Notes: generated from the letters alone by a model not told the origin. A stretch of 64,000 bases of DNA from Pseudodesulfovibrio thermohalotolerans (GCF_021353295.2 NZ_CP120635.1:559501-623500), one strand, 5' to 3'. Shown: positions 16,511 to 25,343, counted from the first letter of the stretch. Translations and numbers: made by a program.

Positions 16511-18330
16511 GCGTCCGCTCCTAGCATTTCTTCGAGAACCGCGAGGTCCATGTCCCTGCCGATGGCCACCAGGAAGCCGTCCTGATCGAAGTCGTCGCCC
16601 AGCGGGGAAAGCTCGTGACGGCCGCACACGTATTGGACCACGGCGGGTTGCGGTTCGTTCGACAGGTGGACGATTCCCTTGAGCCGGAAGACGGCGTCCG
16701 GCAGCCGGTCCAGGGCCTCCATGAGGCGGTCCCGGTCGAGGGCGGACGGGAATGCGAGGCGGTGCGTCGTGAAGTCCTCGTCGGCGTGGGTGTGGCGCGT
16801 CCCGTTCGGCATACAGGGGAGCAGCCCTGCACGCTGTTCGAACGGGTCCGCGTCGTACAGGTAGCCTGGGTTGACCGCTCCGTGCTCCGTCTCCACCAGA
16901 ACGGCGCGGTTGTTCAGCTCGCGCAGCGTGGAGCGCAGCCGTTCGCGTTCGGCCTCGTCCACCAGGTCGCATTTGTTCAGCAGAATCGTGTCCGCGGCCG
17001 CCACCTGGTCCCTGGCGATCTCGTGATCCGAGAGAAGGCCCGGCGCATTTTCGGCGTCCACCAGCGTGGTGATCGAATCCAGGCGCACCAGCGGGCGCAG
17101 CGTTTCCAACTCGTTCAGGATGTTGAACGGATTGGCAAGGCCCGTGGATTCCAGGACGATCACCTTGGGGTTGAACCGGGCCTTGAGCTGCTCGATGCCT
17201 TTCGAGAGGTTGCCGACCAGGGTGCAGCAGACGCACCCTTCATCCAGCTCGACGATGGATTCGTCGCCTTCCAGCAGCTTGCCGTCCACGCCGGTCTGAC
17301 CGATTTCGTTCTGGATGATGGCGACCAGTTCGTCGCGGGCCGCGTAATATTCCAGCAGTTGATTGAGAAAGGTCGTTTTGCCCGCGCCGAGGAAGCCGCT
17401 GAGCACGATCAGGCCGGGGCGGCTGTCGAAGGCCGGGGCGTACGCCTCGTCGCGGGAGAGTTCGCGCAGGTCGTGGGTTTTCCAGAATAGGGCGTCGTCG
17501 AGGGGCGCGGGCAGGGTGTGGCGGTTCTCCATGCCCGCCGTGACGTCGCATCGGGCCAGGGAGAGCGAGGCCAGCGCGGCCAATGTTTCGCGGTCGCCCC
17601 AACACAGCAGGTCGGTCACCAGACTGATTCCGTCGTCCAGGGGCGATCTGTTGCCCGCGCAGTCATAGAACAGGCCGTGACCGGGCGTCTTGCTTTGGCC
17701 CGCCCTGCACGGTGGCTCTTCCAGGCTCCTGGTTACGGATGCCGCCAGCACCAGGAAGAAGTCCCGGGCTATTTCGTGGGCGGGGAAATTTTCTTCGGCT
17801 TCGCCCGGCCAGATGACCCACTTCCCGTCCGGGGTGGCCACGCCGTCTCTGGCGATGCTCAGCTTTCTGTCCAGGGCGCGGCACAGGAGGGTCAGCCCGT
17901 CCTCTTCGGGAGCCAGGGAGACCTCCAGGGTGCCCATGCGGAAGGGGGCGGCCCATTCGCCCATGGCCGTGAAGCGCCGCACGGTCTCCAGGTAGTCCGG
18001 CTGGGTCGAGGCGAAGCTCGCGGCCAGGGACATGGTTTCGAGCAGGGGTTCTTCCGGCGCGGGGAAATAGTACAGGCCGAGGGTGGCGTGCTGGCCCTGC
18101 CCGTCGCGCCGGGCGTCTTCCGCGGCCAGGCCGAACACGCCCGCCCGGGAGCGGATTCTAAGCGTCCAGGCCCGTGGGGCCCTGGGACACACGGCCATGC
18201 CCTTCCAGCCCACCAGTCGCTTGAATTCCCTGTAATGGTTGGCCGCCAGCAGGCAGTTGGTCAGCATTTCAGGCAGGTCGACCTGGCGGTTGGCGGCGCG
18301 GCGCGCGGGCAGTACTGCGGTAAGTTGCAT
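16507..18330 (-). CDS. CobW/G3E-type metal-chaperone GTPase with extra N-terminal domain
   Basis: 607 aa, much longer than the usual 320-400 aa. The GTPase half begins near residue 310: Walker A SGFLGAGKTT, the metal-binding CxCC motif (DEGCVCCT), ESTGLANP and NKCD, and a C-terminal CobW_C domain (about 530-600). The N-terminal 300 residues contain no motif I recognise and may be a separate sensor or target-binding domain. CobW-like proteins insert metals such as zinc or cobalt into partner proteins. Coupling with ExbBD-TonB suggests TonB-driven metal or metallophore uptake, but the metal is not evident. Confidence 0.85.
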   Translation of the reverse strand: MQLTAVLPARRAANRQVDLPEMLTNCLLAANHYREFKRLVGWKGMAVCPRAPRAWTLRIRSRAGVFGLAAEDARRDGQGQHATLGLYYFPAPEEPLLETMSLAASFASTQPDYLETVRRFTAMGEWAAPFRMGTLEVSLAPEEDGLTLLCRALDRKLSIARDGVATPDGKWVIWPGEAEENFPAHEIARDFFLVLAASVTRSLEEPPCRAGQSKTPGHGLFYDCAGNRSPLDDGISLVTDLLCWGDRETLAALASLSLARCDVTAGMENRHTLPAPLDDALFWKTHDLRELSRDEAYAPAFDSRPGLIVLSGFLGAGKTTFLNQLLEYYAARDELVAIIQNEIGQTGVDGKLLEGDESIVELDEGCVCCTLVGNLSKGIEQLKARFNPKVIVLESTGLANPFNILNELETLRPLVRLDSITTLVDAENAPGLLSDHEIARDQVAAADTILLNKCDLVDEAERERLRSTLRELNNRAVLVETEHGAVNPGYLYDADPFEQRAGLLPCMPNGTRHTHADEDFTTHRLAFPSALDRDRLMEALDRLPDAVFRLKGIVHLSNEPQPAVVQYVCGRHELSPLGDDFDQDGFLVAIGRDMDLAVLEEMLGADA

Positions 18331-18349
18331 TGTTGTCCTCCTTATGGGT

Positions 18350-18381
18350 GGTCCGGCCCGCCAGGGAAGGCGGGCCGGACC
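18350..18381 (-). terminator. GC-rich hairpin between the MBL-fold gene and the CobW gene
   Basis: A perfect 13-bp stem (GGTCCGGCCCGCC / GGCGGGCCGGACC) with a 6-nt loop lies in the 112-bp gap. There is no T run, so it may act as a partial terminator or RNA-stability element separating the upstream membrane/MBL genes from cobW-exbBD-tonB. GGACCGG-like repeats continue to about 18420. Confidence 0.5.
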
Positions 18382-18442
18382 GGGTTGGTTGGCCCGCCGA
18401 GAAGAGCGGACCGGACCGGGTGGGGTGGGGTGTGATGAGGAG

Positions 18443-19612
18443 TTAACAACCGAAACTTATCTTGTCTCCATTCCCCAGGTAGTCCTTGGAGGCGGAGCGG
18501 AAGCGGGCAGTGCCGCGAACCACGGGATATCCCGCCTCGATGAACTTCTTGGCCGTCAGGTGTCCGGTGCAGTGGTTGCAGCCGATGCGCTCGAAGTCCC
18601 ACTGGCCCAGGGAGATGACAAGGTCGTCGTACTTGGGGTCCCAGTCTTCGAACGGCGAGATGTGCAGCCCGCCGTAGATGCCGTAGAACCGGTCGTTGTC
18701 GTACTTCAGGTTGGCTTGGGCGAAATCGGCGAACTTGAGGATGCCCTGGTGGCAGCAGCCGGAGATGAGGACCAGCCCCTTGCCCTGGATGTTGAAGGCC
18801 AGGGAGGTTTCGCCGAACACGCGGTTGATGATGGGCACGTCGAACTTGAGCAGCGCCATGCCCGGGATGATCTGGGTGATGGGCTTGTCCACGATGGTCA
18901 GGTCGCCCTTGTAGCCGCTGTCCTTGATGTACTGGAGGCCTTCCTCGTAGAAGCCGTCGTGCACGTAGAGGGGGATGCGGTTGTCGTACTTGACCGTGAC
19001 CGGCAGGCCCCAGAAGTGATCCCAGTGCTCATGGGAGATGAACAGGGCCTCGATCTGCTGCTCTTCGAGCATCTTGTCGATGCCTTCGCGCTTGAAGCTG
19101 TCCTCCATCCACTCGTAGGACCAGCCGGTGTCCAGCAGGTACTTGTGGATGGTGCCGTCCAGGGCCTCGACCTCGATGAGGCAGGAGTATCCGCCCGGAT
19201 TGTCCGGATGCAGGGCCAGCTTCTTCTGGAGTTCCCAGGCCTTCTTCAGGTCGTTGGGGAGGAGCTCCTTGATGGAGCCGATGCCTTCCTCGTAGGACCC
19301 CTTGGCGGAGCCCTTGCCGTTGGCGAAAGGCGCCCAGTTCAGGGTGTACTGGTTGACCAGCAGGCCGCCCGCGGCATGGATGTCGCCGATGAGGTGGGCG
19401 TTGTTGAACCAGCTCGTCTCGGAGATGTTGGTCACGCGGACGGACCGACATGCGCCGAAGTCTTCCATCTTTCTTTCCGTCTTCGGAAGGCGGTTGTACG
19501 CCGAGGAGGTGTAGGAGTACATGCCCATGCTGGCGAACGCTCCGACGACCAGGCCGGTGGCCGCGCCCTTGACGAAATCACGTCTGCTTATGTTCTTGTT
19601 GTCATTGCTCAT
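18443..19612 (-). CDS. Tat-exported metallo-beta-lactamase-fold hydrolase
   Basis: 389 aa. The N terminus has a twin-arginine signal (NISRRDFVKGAATGLVVGAFASM), so the folded protein is exported to the periplasm. The metal site motif is HEHWDH (about residue 194), with later ISGCCHQG and a C-terminal HCTGH that can complete a binuclear centre. MBL-fold hydrolases act on many substrates; the target here is not evident. It lies 21 bp after the polytopic membrane protein gene and shares its operon. Confidence 0.85.
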   Translation of the reverse strand: MSNDNKNISRRDFVKGAATGLVVGAFASMGMYSYTSSAYNRLPKTERKMEDFGACRSVRVTNISETSWFNNAHLIGDIHAAGGLLVNQYTLNWAPFANGKGSAKGSYEEGIGSIKELLPNDLKKAWELQKKLALHPDNPGGYSCLIEVEALDGTIHKYLLDTGWSYEWMEDSFKREGIDKMLEEQQIEALFISHEHWDHFWGLPVTVKYDNRIPLYVHDGFYEEGLQYIKDSGYKGDLTIVDKPITQIIPGMALLKFDVPIINRVFGETSLAFNIQGKGLVLISGCCHQGILKFADFAQANLKYDNDRFYGIYGGLHISPFEDWDPKYDDLVISLGQWDFERIGCNHCTGHLTAKKFIEAGYPVVRGTARFRSASKDYLGNGDKISFGC

Positions 19613-19633
19613 GATGGTTTCCCGGCTCCTCGC

Positions 19634-21037
19634 CTAGTTGATGATGGTGAAGTTGGCGCCAATCCAAGGGAGGATGTTGATGATGGCGACATACAGCAGC
19701 ACACCGACGCACAGTCCGACGGCCAGACCCTTGGCCAGCTTCGAAGTCCAGGTCACGTCGCTGGCGACGACCTCTTCCTTGACCTCTTCAAGCTCCGCGT
19801 CGGTCTTGGGCACGGCCTTCCAACCCGGCCAGCCGTCCATGAACCAGACGTTGATGAGGAAGATGTTTATCAACCAGATCATCGGGATCATGGGGAACTG
19901 CTGCGGATGGGAGAAGCCCTTCTGGGTTCCCAGGAACAGGTGGGAGGTCTTGTAGTAGACGATGTAGACCAGAACGGCCATGGCGGCGGTCAGCAGGGTG
20001 CGGAGGCAGACGTTGACCGGGCGGCTGAACTTGGTCGGCCAGTTGTTGCAGTAGAAGGTCAGGTACAGGGACGGGACGAGCCAGAAGATGGCCATTTCAC
20101 CCACGTGCAGCCAGCGCCAGTCCGGAGCCATCAGGCGGCGGGTGCCCCGGATGGTTTCACCCCAGACCAGGTCCTGGGCGTAGTACAGGAAGAAGCACAG
20201 GGCCACGGCGATGGCGATGATGCCGAAGAAGGAGCTTACGCGGCGCAGGGCGTTGTTCTTGATGAGGTTGAACGGGTAACGTTCCCAGATGGTTTCAAAG
20301 AGCCAGACCACCACGGTGCAGCACATGATCCAGGCGATGTGGAAGTTGCCGGAGACGGTGTTGGCGAAGTCTTCCCAGTAGGGCGGACAGATGGCCGTGA
20401 ACTTTTGCCAGGGGTAGAAGAGGATGGCCATGTGGGAGTGCATGGTCAGGAAGTAGACGATCATGCTCATGAAGAACGTGACCACGGCGATGGTGATGCC
20501 CCGCGCGGGCTGTCCCAGCTTCTGCCAGGGCGAGTTCTCGCAGGCCACGACCCAGCTCGGGGAGAGCCAGGAGGCGATGGCGGCGAACATCATGATCGCC
20601 TCGGCCGCGTATTCGATGGCATAGAAGTCGGTGATGCCCATGGCTTCGAGCCGCGCCGGGTTGAAATAGGCGATGCCGTAGTTGCCGAGGATCTCGATGA
20701 AGAAGCCCTTGATGAGGATGACCATGGCGGCCACGCTGACAAGCGTTAGGACCGCGCCCTTTAACAATGGGTGGGCCTTATTGAGCCAGGACCGCTTGAA
20801 CGGCCAGAAGTCGAAGATGTAGGCGACCCAGATGAAGAGGATGAGGAGCCAGCGGCAGACCATGTATCCCACGTAGGGGGTGTACATGCGCATGAGGCCG
20901 CGCGGGTCCTGGAAAATCCACCAGGTTGCGTAGAAAAATGCGAAGATGATGATCGTATTCACCAGGGCGGGGATTGGCCCGCTCCAGCGCTTTACCAGCT
21001 TCCGACTCTCAAGGTAGCTGACACTACTGTTATCCAT
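19634..21037 (-). CDS. Polytopic inner-membrane protein, unknown function
   Basis: 467 aa with roughly 11-12 hydrophobic segments rich in Trp, Tyr and Phe (for example ALVNTIIIFAFFYATWWIF, AAEAIMMFAAIASWL, MAIFWLVPSLYLTFY) and several His-containing loops (MHSHMAILFYPW, GNFHIAWIM). The last segment is preceded by an acidic cytoplasmic stretch (AELEEVKEEVV). I do not recognise a transporter or oxidoreductase family. The tight link with the exported MBL-fold protein suggests a membrane partner or substrate channel. Confidence 0.75.
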   Translation of the reverse strand: MDNSSVSYLESRKLVKRWSGPIPALVNTIIIFAFFYATWWIFQDPRGLMRMYTPYVGYMVCRWLLILFIWVAYIFDFWPFKRSWLNKAHPLLKGAVLTLVSVAAMVILIKGFFIEILGNYGIAYFNPARLEAMGITDFYAIEYAAEAIMMFAAIASWLSPSWVVACENSPWQKLGQPARGITIAVVTFFMSMIVYFLTMHSHMAILFYPWQKFTAICPPYWEDFANTVSGNFHIAWIMCCTVVVWLFETIWERYPFNLIKNNALRRVSSFFGIIAIAVALCFFLYYAQDLVWGETIRGTRRLMAPDWRWLHVGEMAIFWLVPSLYLTFYCNNWPTKFSRPVNVCLRTLLTAAMAVLVYIVYYKTSHLFLGTQKGFSHPQQFPMIPMIWLINIFLINVWFMDGWPGWKAVPKTDAELEEVKEEVVASDVTWTSKLAKGLAVGLCVGVLLYVAIINILPWIGANFTIIN

Positions 21038-21100
21038 TGTGCTCTCCTTACCTAATAAGCTGGACGGGGGTGATCAGTCCCCGAACTCCAACTCTGCTCG

Positions 21101-21319
21101 TTACAGTGTTGTTGAGGGTTCAGATTCCGAAATCAGGGTTTCCAGTTGCCCGGGGGTTAAGGTAGCCGGATCGATCCCCATGGCCATGGCACGGAGGAAC
21201 AGCTCCTTTTCAGTCGGAGGTGCAGTTACTTCCTCCGGCCGGGAGGTTGCTTGTGGAGCATGTTCCCGTGCCTGGTCACCGAATGGGATCAATCGGCTGA
21301 AAAATTCTCTTCGTCTCAT
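21101..21319 (-). CDS. 72-aa protein with arginine-rich start, unknown function
   Basis: AGGAG lies upstream of the ATG at 21319. The start RRREFFSRLIPFG resembles a twin-arginine motif but no hydrophobic region follows, so it is probably not exported. The rest is hydrophilic and ends in a short predicted helix pair (TEKELFLRAMAMGIDPATLTPGQLETLI). It sits between the FadR-type regulator and the membrane protein, all on the minus strand. It may be a small chaperone or redox-protein accessory; no family is recognised. Confidence 0.6.
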   Translation of the reverse strand: MRRREFFSRLIPFGDQAREHAPQATSRPEEVTAPPTEKELFLRAMAMGIDPATLTPGQLETLISESEPSTTL

Positions 21320-21353
21320 TGCGCAACTCCTGCGTGGTGTCTGCGTCGCGGGC

Positions 21354-22031
21354 TTAGTCCTCGGGAAGCACGAGGCGGTGCAGGGCCTTCATGCATTCTC
21401 CGGCAAGTTGCTCGGCGGTGTCCGCTTCACCCTTCTTGAGGGCGTTGAACAGCTCCACGTGGAAGGCGAACAGGGAGTCCACCTGCACTTCGGAAAGGCC
21501 GCCGCCGACGGTTTCAAGATTGGTGGAGGCTGCCGCCAGCTCCTTCAGGAGCAGGATCAGGTAGTCGTTGGACGCGATTTCGGCCAGGACGAGGTAGAAG
21601 GCGATGTACCTGTTGCCGATGGTCGGCAGGTCGGAGTTGACGATGGCCCTGCCGATGTTGACCGTCGCCTTTTCCAGCCCGGTGATGTCCCTTGCGGAGA
21701 GCTTGGAGGTCTGCGAGCGGACCAGTCCCGGCGCCACGAGGGCCAGGGTGTCCACGATCTGGCGGAAGGCCGCCGTGCTCTTTCGGGCGCGGAGCATCTC
21801 CCAGTTGAGGCGTCCTTCCATGCTCTTCAGGTAGCAGCCGCTCTTCTGGCGGATTTCGAGGTAGCCCATGGATTCAAGATGGCAGAGCGCCTCGCGCACG
21901 GTGTTGCGGCTCGTCTCGAACAATTCGGCCAGCCGCCGTTCGCCGGGCAGCTTGTCTCCAACCGAGAAACTTCCGTCTTGGAGCATGGCCAGCATCTTTC
22001 GACATATGATAGGACGTTGTGAATTTGTCAT
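21354..22031 (-). CDS. GntR-family (FadR/FCD-type) transcription regulator
   Basis: 225 aa from the ATG at 22031; the frame is open further upstream, but homology begins at TNSQRPIICRKMLAML. The N-terminal winged helix-turn-helix has the family pattern (GDKLPGERRLAELFETSRNTVREALCHLESMGYLEIR, about 22-58). The C-terminal helical FCD domain (about 90-220) would bind an effector, probably a carboxylate. Three dyads CTGGTNNNACCAG lie directly upstream, so it should regulate itself and the downstream genes. Confidence 0.87.
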   Translation of the reverse strand: MTNSQRPIICRKMLAMLQDGSFSVGDKLPGERRLAELFETSRNTVREALCHLESMGYLEIRQKSGCYLKSMEGRLNWEMLRARKSTAAFRQIVDTLALVAPGLVRSQTSKLSARDITGLEKATVNIGRAIVNSDLPTIGNRYIAFYLVLAEIASNDYLILLLKELAAASTNLETVGGGLSEVQVDSLFAFHVELFNALKKGEADTAEQLAGECMKALHRLVLPED

Positions 22032-22033
22032 AT

Positions 22034-22230
22034 CTGGTCCAACCAGTTTGAAGTTTGTTCTTTGTTCATGCCTTTGATTCACCTTTAAGGGGCAGAAAAG
22101 AAACCTGGCAAGTGAAAAAGTGAAAAAAAGCACAAATCTGGTTGGACCAGATCAACCATTTTTGACTTCATAAAATGGAATACAAGCGCAGACGACTGTA
22201 ATTAAATGAATAATTTACTGGTGGGACCAG
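22034..22230. promoter_or_regulatory. Three CTGGTCC(A/G)ACCAG-type operators for the FadR-type regulator
   Basis: CTGGTCCAACCAG at 22034-22046 abuts the regulator start. CTGGTTGGACCAG at 22138-22150 and CTGGTGGGACCAG at 22218-22230 lie further upstream. An imperfect copy (TGGTTGGGCCA) is at 22301. The pattern T-G-G-T-N3-A-C-C-A fits the known GntR/FadR operator form (TNGTNNNACNA). This is a strong candidate for autoregulation. Confidence 0.75.
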
Positions 22231-22314
22231 AGGAAGGACGTGACGAACCAGCCGTTTTTTTGAAACGGCTGTGAGACGTCAGGGGTGGAAATCGTTCAGG
22301 TGGTTGGGCCAGAA

Positions 22315-23592
22315 TCAGCGTTTTTTGGCCAGGCAGCGTTCCAGATTGGTGATGAAATCGTCATGCAGTTCCCGCAGGGGCGCTTCGAAGTCCGGGTCAT
22401 AGCTGTCCGGCTGGGTCGAGCAGAAGATCAGCACATAGGCCAGCTCGTCCTCGGGGAAAAATGGCTGGGCGTAGTACGAGCGGATGCCTCGTGGGATGAA
22501 CAGGGCCCAGTCGATGGCCTTGATGCTCTTGGAGGTGTCCGCGACCGTGTGGTTGGCCTGCTTGAAGCGCACGATGCTCTCCGCGATGGAGCCTTCGTAC
22601 GGATGCTCGAAATCCTCGGGGTCGCGGTCGAACGGCTCGCCCACACCGGTGACCGCCACGTAGTTTTCGCGGATGAAGATGCGCGAAAGCAGCAGTGCGC
22701 TGGTCGGCGCTCCTTCGGGCAACGCCTTGAGCATGGTCTTGAGCAGGGCCCTCACCGAGGTGCAGCGTTTCATGGACGACCTGGAGAATTTGGCCGAAAC
22801 GGTTTCGTTCCGTTTTACGGGCACCCCCCGGCAGGCGGTGCAGCTATTGTGGTGGGAGAGCGATACCCACAGGAGGTTTTCCTCCTGCATGGAGATGGCC
22901 TGGATGCGCGTGGAGCAGACATGGCTCTTGCCCTGCGAATCGGTGATTCGCAGCTCGCCGTTCCAGTGATCCGAGAAAATGAGCCCCTCGTACACATGGT
23001 AGAGTTCGGTGTCGGGGTTGTCGCGGAACAGGTCCTGGAGCGTGACTTTGGCCAGCGCCTTTTCATCATAGCCCAGGAGCTGCTTGGCGGCGCTGTTGGC
23101 GAGATGGACGGTCCGGTCCACGAAACGGACGAGCAGCACCGGGTCGTCCACCATGTCGATCTTGGTCGACAGCTTGAGGTTTTCCTCCGAGTTGAGGATG
23201 GCTTCCGCGTGGGCCGAGATATCCAGGAGAATCCCGATGGAGCACCGCTGGTGAACCGGGTCGGGCATGGCCATGAGCTTGAACCATTTGATCTCTCCGG
23301 CCTGCGTGGTCACCCGGAAGGAAAGGGCCGTCCGTCCCCGGCGGCGGATCAACTGATGGCAGTGCCGGAATCGCTCCCTGTCCTCGGGGACAATGACTTC
23401 CTGGGGAATCTGCGGATTCTGGAGGATGGCCCGGATTCGTTCCCCCTCGGGAGAGGCCGCGTACTTGTTCAGGAACATGATCTCGTTGTTCACCACATCG
23501 ATACGCCAGACGATGCCGGGCAGCATTTCAAGATAATTGGCGAGGAGCTTTTCCTCGGGGAAGTGGTCCGACTTTGAAACTGTATCCAACAT
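22315..23592 (-). CDS. PAS-domain sensory protein without recognised output domain
   Basis: 425 aa. Two PAS-like domains (about 20-130: LANYLEMLPGIVWRIDVVNNEIMFLN; about 135-250: SEENLKLSTKIDMVDDPVLLVRFVDR) are followed by a CxxC-containing linker (SCTACRG). The C-terminal half (about 275-425) resembles a GAF-type domain. No helix-turn-helix, kinase or cyclase domain is visible. AAAGGAC precedes the start. A copy of the FadR-type operator lies 89 bp upstream (23681), so it probably belongs to the same regulon. Confidence 0.75.
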   Translation of the reverse strand: MLDTVSKSDHFPEEKLLANYLEMLPGIVWRIDVVNNEIMFLNKYAASPEGERIRAILQNPQIPQEVIVPEDRERFRHCHQLIRRRGRTALSFRVTTQAGEIKWFKLMAMPDPVHQRCSIGILLDISAHAEAILNSEENLKLSTKIDMVDDPVLLVRFVDRTVHLANSAAKQLLGYDEKALAKVTLQDLFRDNPDTELYHVYEGLIFSDHWNGELRITDSQGKSHVCSTRIQAISMQEENLLWVSLSHHNSCTACRGVPVKRNETVSAKFSRSSMKRCTSVRALLKTMLKALPEGAPTSALLLSRIFIRENYVAVTGVGEPFDRDPEDFEHPYEGSIAESIVRFKQANHTVADTSKSIKAIDWALFIPRGIRSYYAQPFFPEDELAYVLIFCSTQPDSYDPDFEAPLRELHDDFITNLERCLAKKR

Positions 23593-23675
23593 GAATGTCC
23601 TTTATGCCGGTGCGTAATTGGGGTGAATGACAGGTATGGTCTTAACGTGAATTGAGAACGGTTGGCAAATAGGGA

Positions 23676-23969
23676 ATGTCTGGTCCGACCAAATTCCGGG
23701 CGGTATTCAAACGGGTTTTCCCCGGCGCGGCCGACCCGGCGCGCTTCTATATCCTGAGCGCCCCGGCCCACACTTCCTACCCGACCACGCACATCGTCTT
23801 TGCGGACGCCGAGCCCGTCACCCCGGGCGAGATGGAGAACAGCAACAGGCGCACCATCCGGAAGTACATACACCCGGGCGGCGTGCACAGTTGCCAATTG
23901 GTCATGGGCATGACCACCCTGGATACCGGCTCGGGCTCGAATTCATCGAGCTTTCCAGCTCCTTTCTGA
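23676..23969 (+). pseudogene. Unidentified gene fragment, truncated at both ends
   Basis: The frame from about 23697 to 23915 has strong G/C third-position bias, as expected of real coding DNA here, and reads VFPGAADPARFYILSAP...HPGGVHSCQLVMGM. No proper start or ribosome-binding site is present; the ATG at 23676 is only four bases before the regulator dyad at 23681. The frame breaks where IclR sequence begins in another phase at 23921. I take it as an internal piece of a lost gene joined to the IclR remnant by deletion; the family is not recognised. Confidence 0.45.
23681..23691. promoter_or_regulatory. Operator TGGTCCGACCA upstream of the PAS protein gene
   Basis: A perfect copy of the dyad found three times before the FadR-type regulator gene, set 89 bp upstream of the PAS-protein start. 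It links the two minus-strand units. It also overlaps the beginning of the decayed fragment at 23676. Confidence 0.65.
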
Positions 23970-24520
23970 ACAGCCTGGAGCTCAAGACCGAGGCCCAGCC
24001 GTTCCTGAATCAGTTGTCCCGGCAGACGGGCCAGACCGTGTTCATGGCCATTTTGCAGGACGGCGACGTGGTCTACATCGACAAGGTCGAATCCTTCAAC
24101 AGTCTCAGGCGATACAAGATCATCGGCAAGCGTATGCCGCTGTACGCCACCTCCCTGGGTAAATCCCTGCTCACCGGCCTGACCGACGTGGAGATCGCCG
24201 CGCTTTACGAGAACCGCGAGTTCGAGAAGATCACGCCGCACACCATCGACAGCCTCCGCGGTCTGCTCCGGGAAGTGGAGCTGACCCGCAGGCGGGGCTG
24301 GGCGCACGACAACCAGGAAAACGAGGTGGGCACCATGTGTGTGGGCGCGCCGGTCTACGACTACCGCAGTACCGTGGTGGCGGCGGTTAGCGTGGCCTGG
24401 GAAATGGAAGGGCAGCCGAACGTCGATATCGAACGTGTGGCGGGGTTGGTCGTGGAAGCGACCCAGGGGATTTCCGGGCGCATGGGGTACCGCCTGAATA
24501 TCGGCCGGTTGAGGTCGTAG
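23891..24520 (+). pseudogene. IclR-family regulator remnant lacking its DNA-binding domain
   Basis: From 23921 the translation GYRLGLEFIELSSSFLNSLE... through RMGYRLNI matches the complete effector-binding domain of IclR regulators (about 200 aa). The N-terminal winged helix-turn-helix (about 60 aa) that should precede GYRLG is replaced by the unrelated fragment at 23676 in a different frame. Only a TTG at 23891 is available as start. It is therefore almost certainly non-functional as a DNA-binding regulator. Confidence 0.8.
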
Positions 24521-24558
24521 AGCCGCCTGGCCGCGAACCCGAAAAAACGGGGGCTGGT

Positions 24559-24933
24559 ATGAATGAGGTGTTGAAACGCATCCGTGAAGTCGGGATTGCG
24601 CCCGTGGTGGCCCTGCCCTCGGCCGATGACGCCGTTCCCATGGCCCGGGCCTTGCTCGACGGGGGACTGCCCGCCGCCAAGTTCTTTCCGGCGGAATCCA
24701 TGGGCGGGCTGAAGATGCTCAAAGGGCTGGCCGCGCCGTTTCCGCCCATGGAGTTCATGGTCACCGGGGGGCTCTCCCTGGCCAACATGGGGGCCTATCT
24801 CGCCTGGGACAGGGTGCTGGCCGTGGGCGGGAGCTGGATGGTCGAAAAGAACCTTGTCGCCGCCGGAGGGTTTGACGAGATCGCCGCACTGGCCGAGGAG
24901 GCTGTCCGCGAAGCGCGAAACTACCGCGAATAA
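24559..24933 (+). pseudogene. eda: KDPG/KHG aldolase with a large in-frame internal deletion
   Basis: 124 aa where the family has about 205-215. The start MNEVLKRIREVGIAPVVALP...ARALLDGGLP is the normal N terminus. It then jumps directly to AAKFFPAESMGGLKMLKGLAAPF, which is normally more than 90 residues later. The Schiff-base Lys (KFFPAE) remains, but beta strands 2-5 of the TIM barrel, including the catalytic Glu region, are gone. The protein cannot form a barrel. It follows the broken IclR gene, consistent with loss of a sugar-acid pathway. Confidence 0.8.
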
Positions 24934-25179
24934 GTGATTTCCGCCTCACGAAGAGGCTCCCCATCGGTTGAGCATACCTCAAGTATTACGCGCTGTTTCG
25001 TACGCCTTTGACCGGGGCTCCCCGCCGAGGTCCCGCGTCATTTCACGCCGCCTGCACCCGCCGTTTCCCCCCTTTCCGCCTTTTTCTCGGAATTATTGCC
25101 GGAATTTACCGAAATCGCTTCTCAATTTGACGATTTGTTTAGTATGCGGTTCCCTGTTGCGAGTTGAAGGGAATAAAGT
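24934..25179 (+). other. Intergenic region before yitT leader, no gene
   Basis: No coding frame is supported. TTGACG at about 25127 is a candidate -35 box for the downstream structured leader, but a matching -10 box is not clear. Confidence 0.4.
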
Positions 25180-25309
25180 GGAGACCGTTCGTCTGCGGCA
25201 TAGGGGCCGCAGTCCCGGAGGGCGGCGCGCGCCCGGCGGTTCCCGATCCGTGTTCGGCCGGAGCGCGACGGTTCGTCCCCGCCGGTCCGGCCACGGGAAA
25301 ACGGTCTCC
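25180..25309 (+). promoter_or_regulatory. Structured leader RNA candidate upstream of the YitT-type gene
   Basis: A perfect 10-bp closing stem pairs GGAGACCGTT (25180-25189) with AACGGTCTCC (25300-25309). Inside are a 7-bp hairpin (CTGCGGC at 25193, GCCGCAG at 25206), a short GGGC/GCCC hairpin near 25220-25234, and a 7-bp stem GGCCGGA/TCCGGCC (25256-25262 with 25286-25292) enclosing GACG/CGTC. The result is a closed multi-branch fold ending 34 bp before the ATG. It does not match a riboswitch consensus I know. High GC raises the chance of random pairing. Confidence 0.35.
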
Positions 25310-25343
25310 CGCAATGTGGTTTTACGAGTAAGGGTATGTTGCG

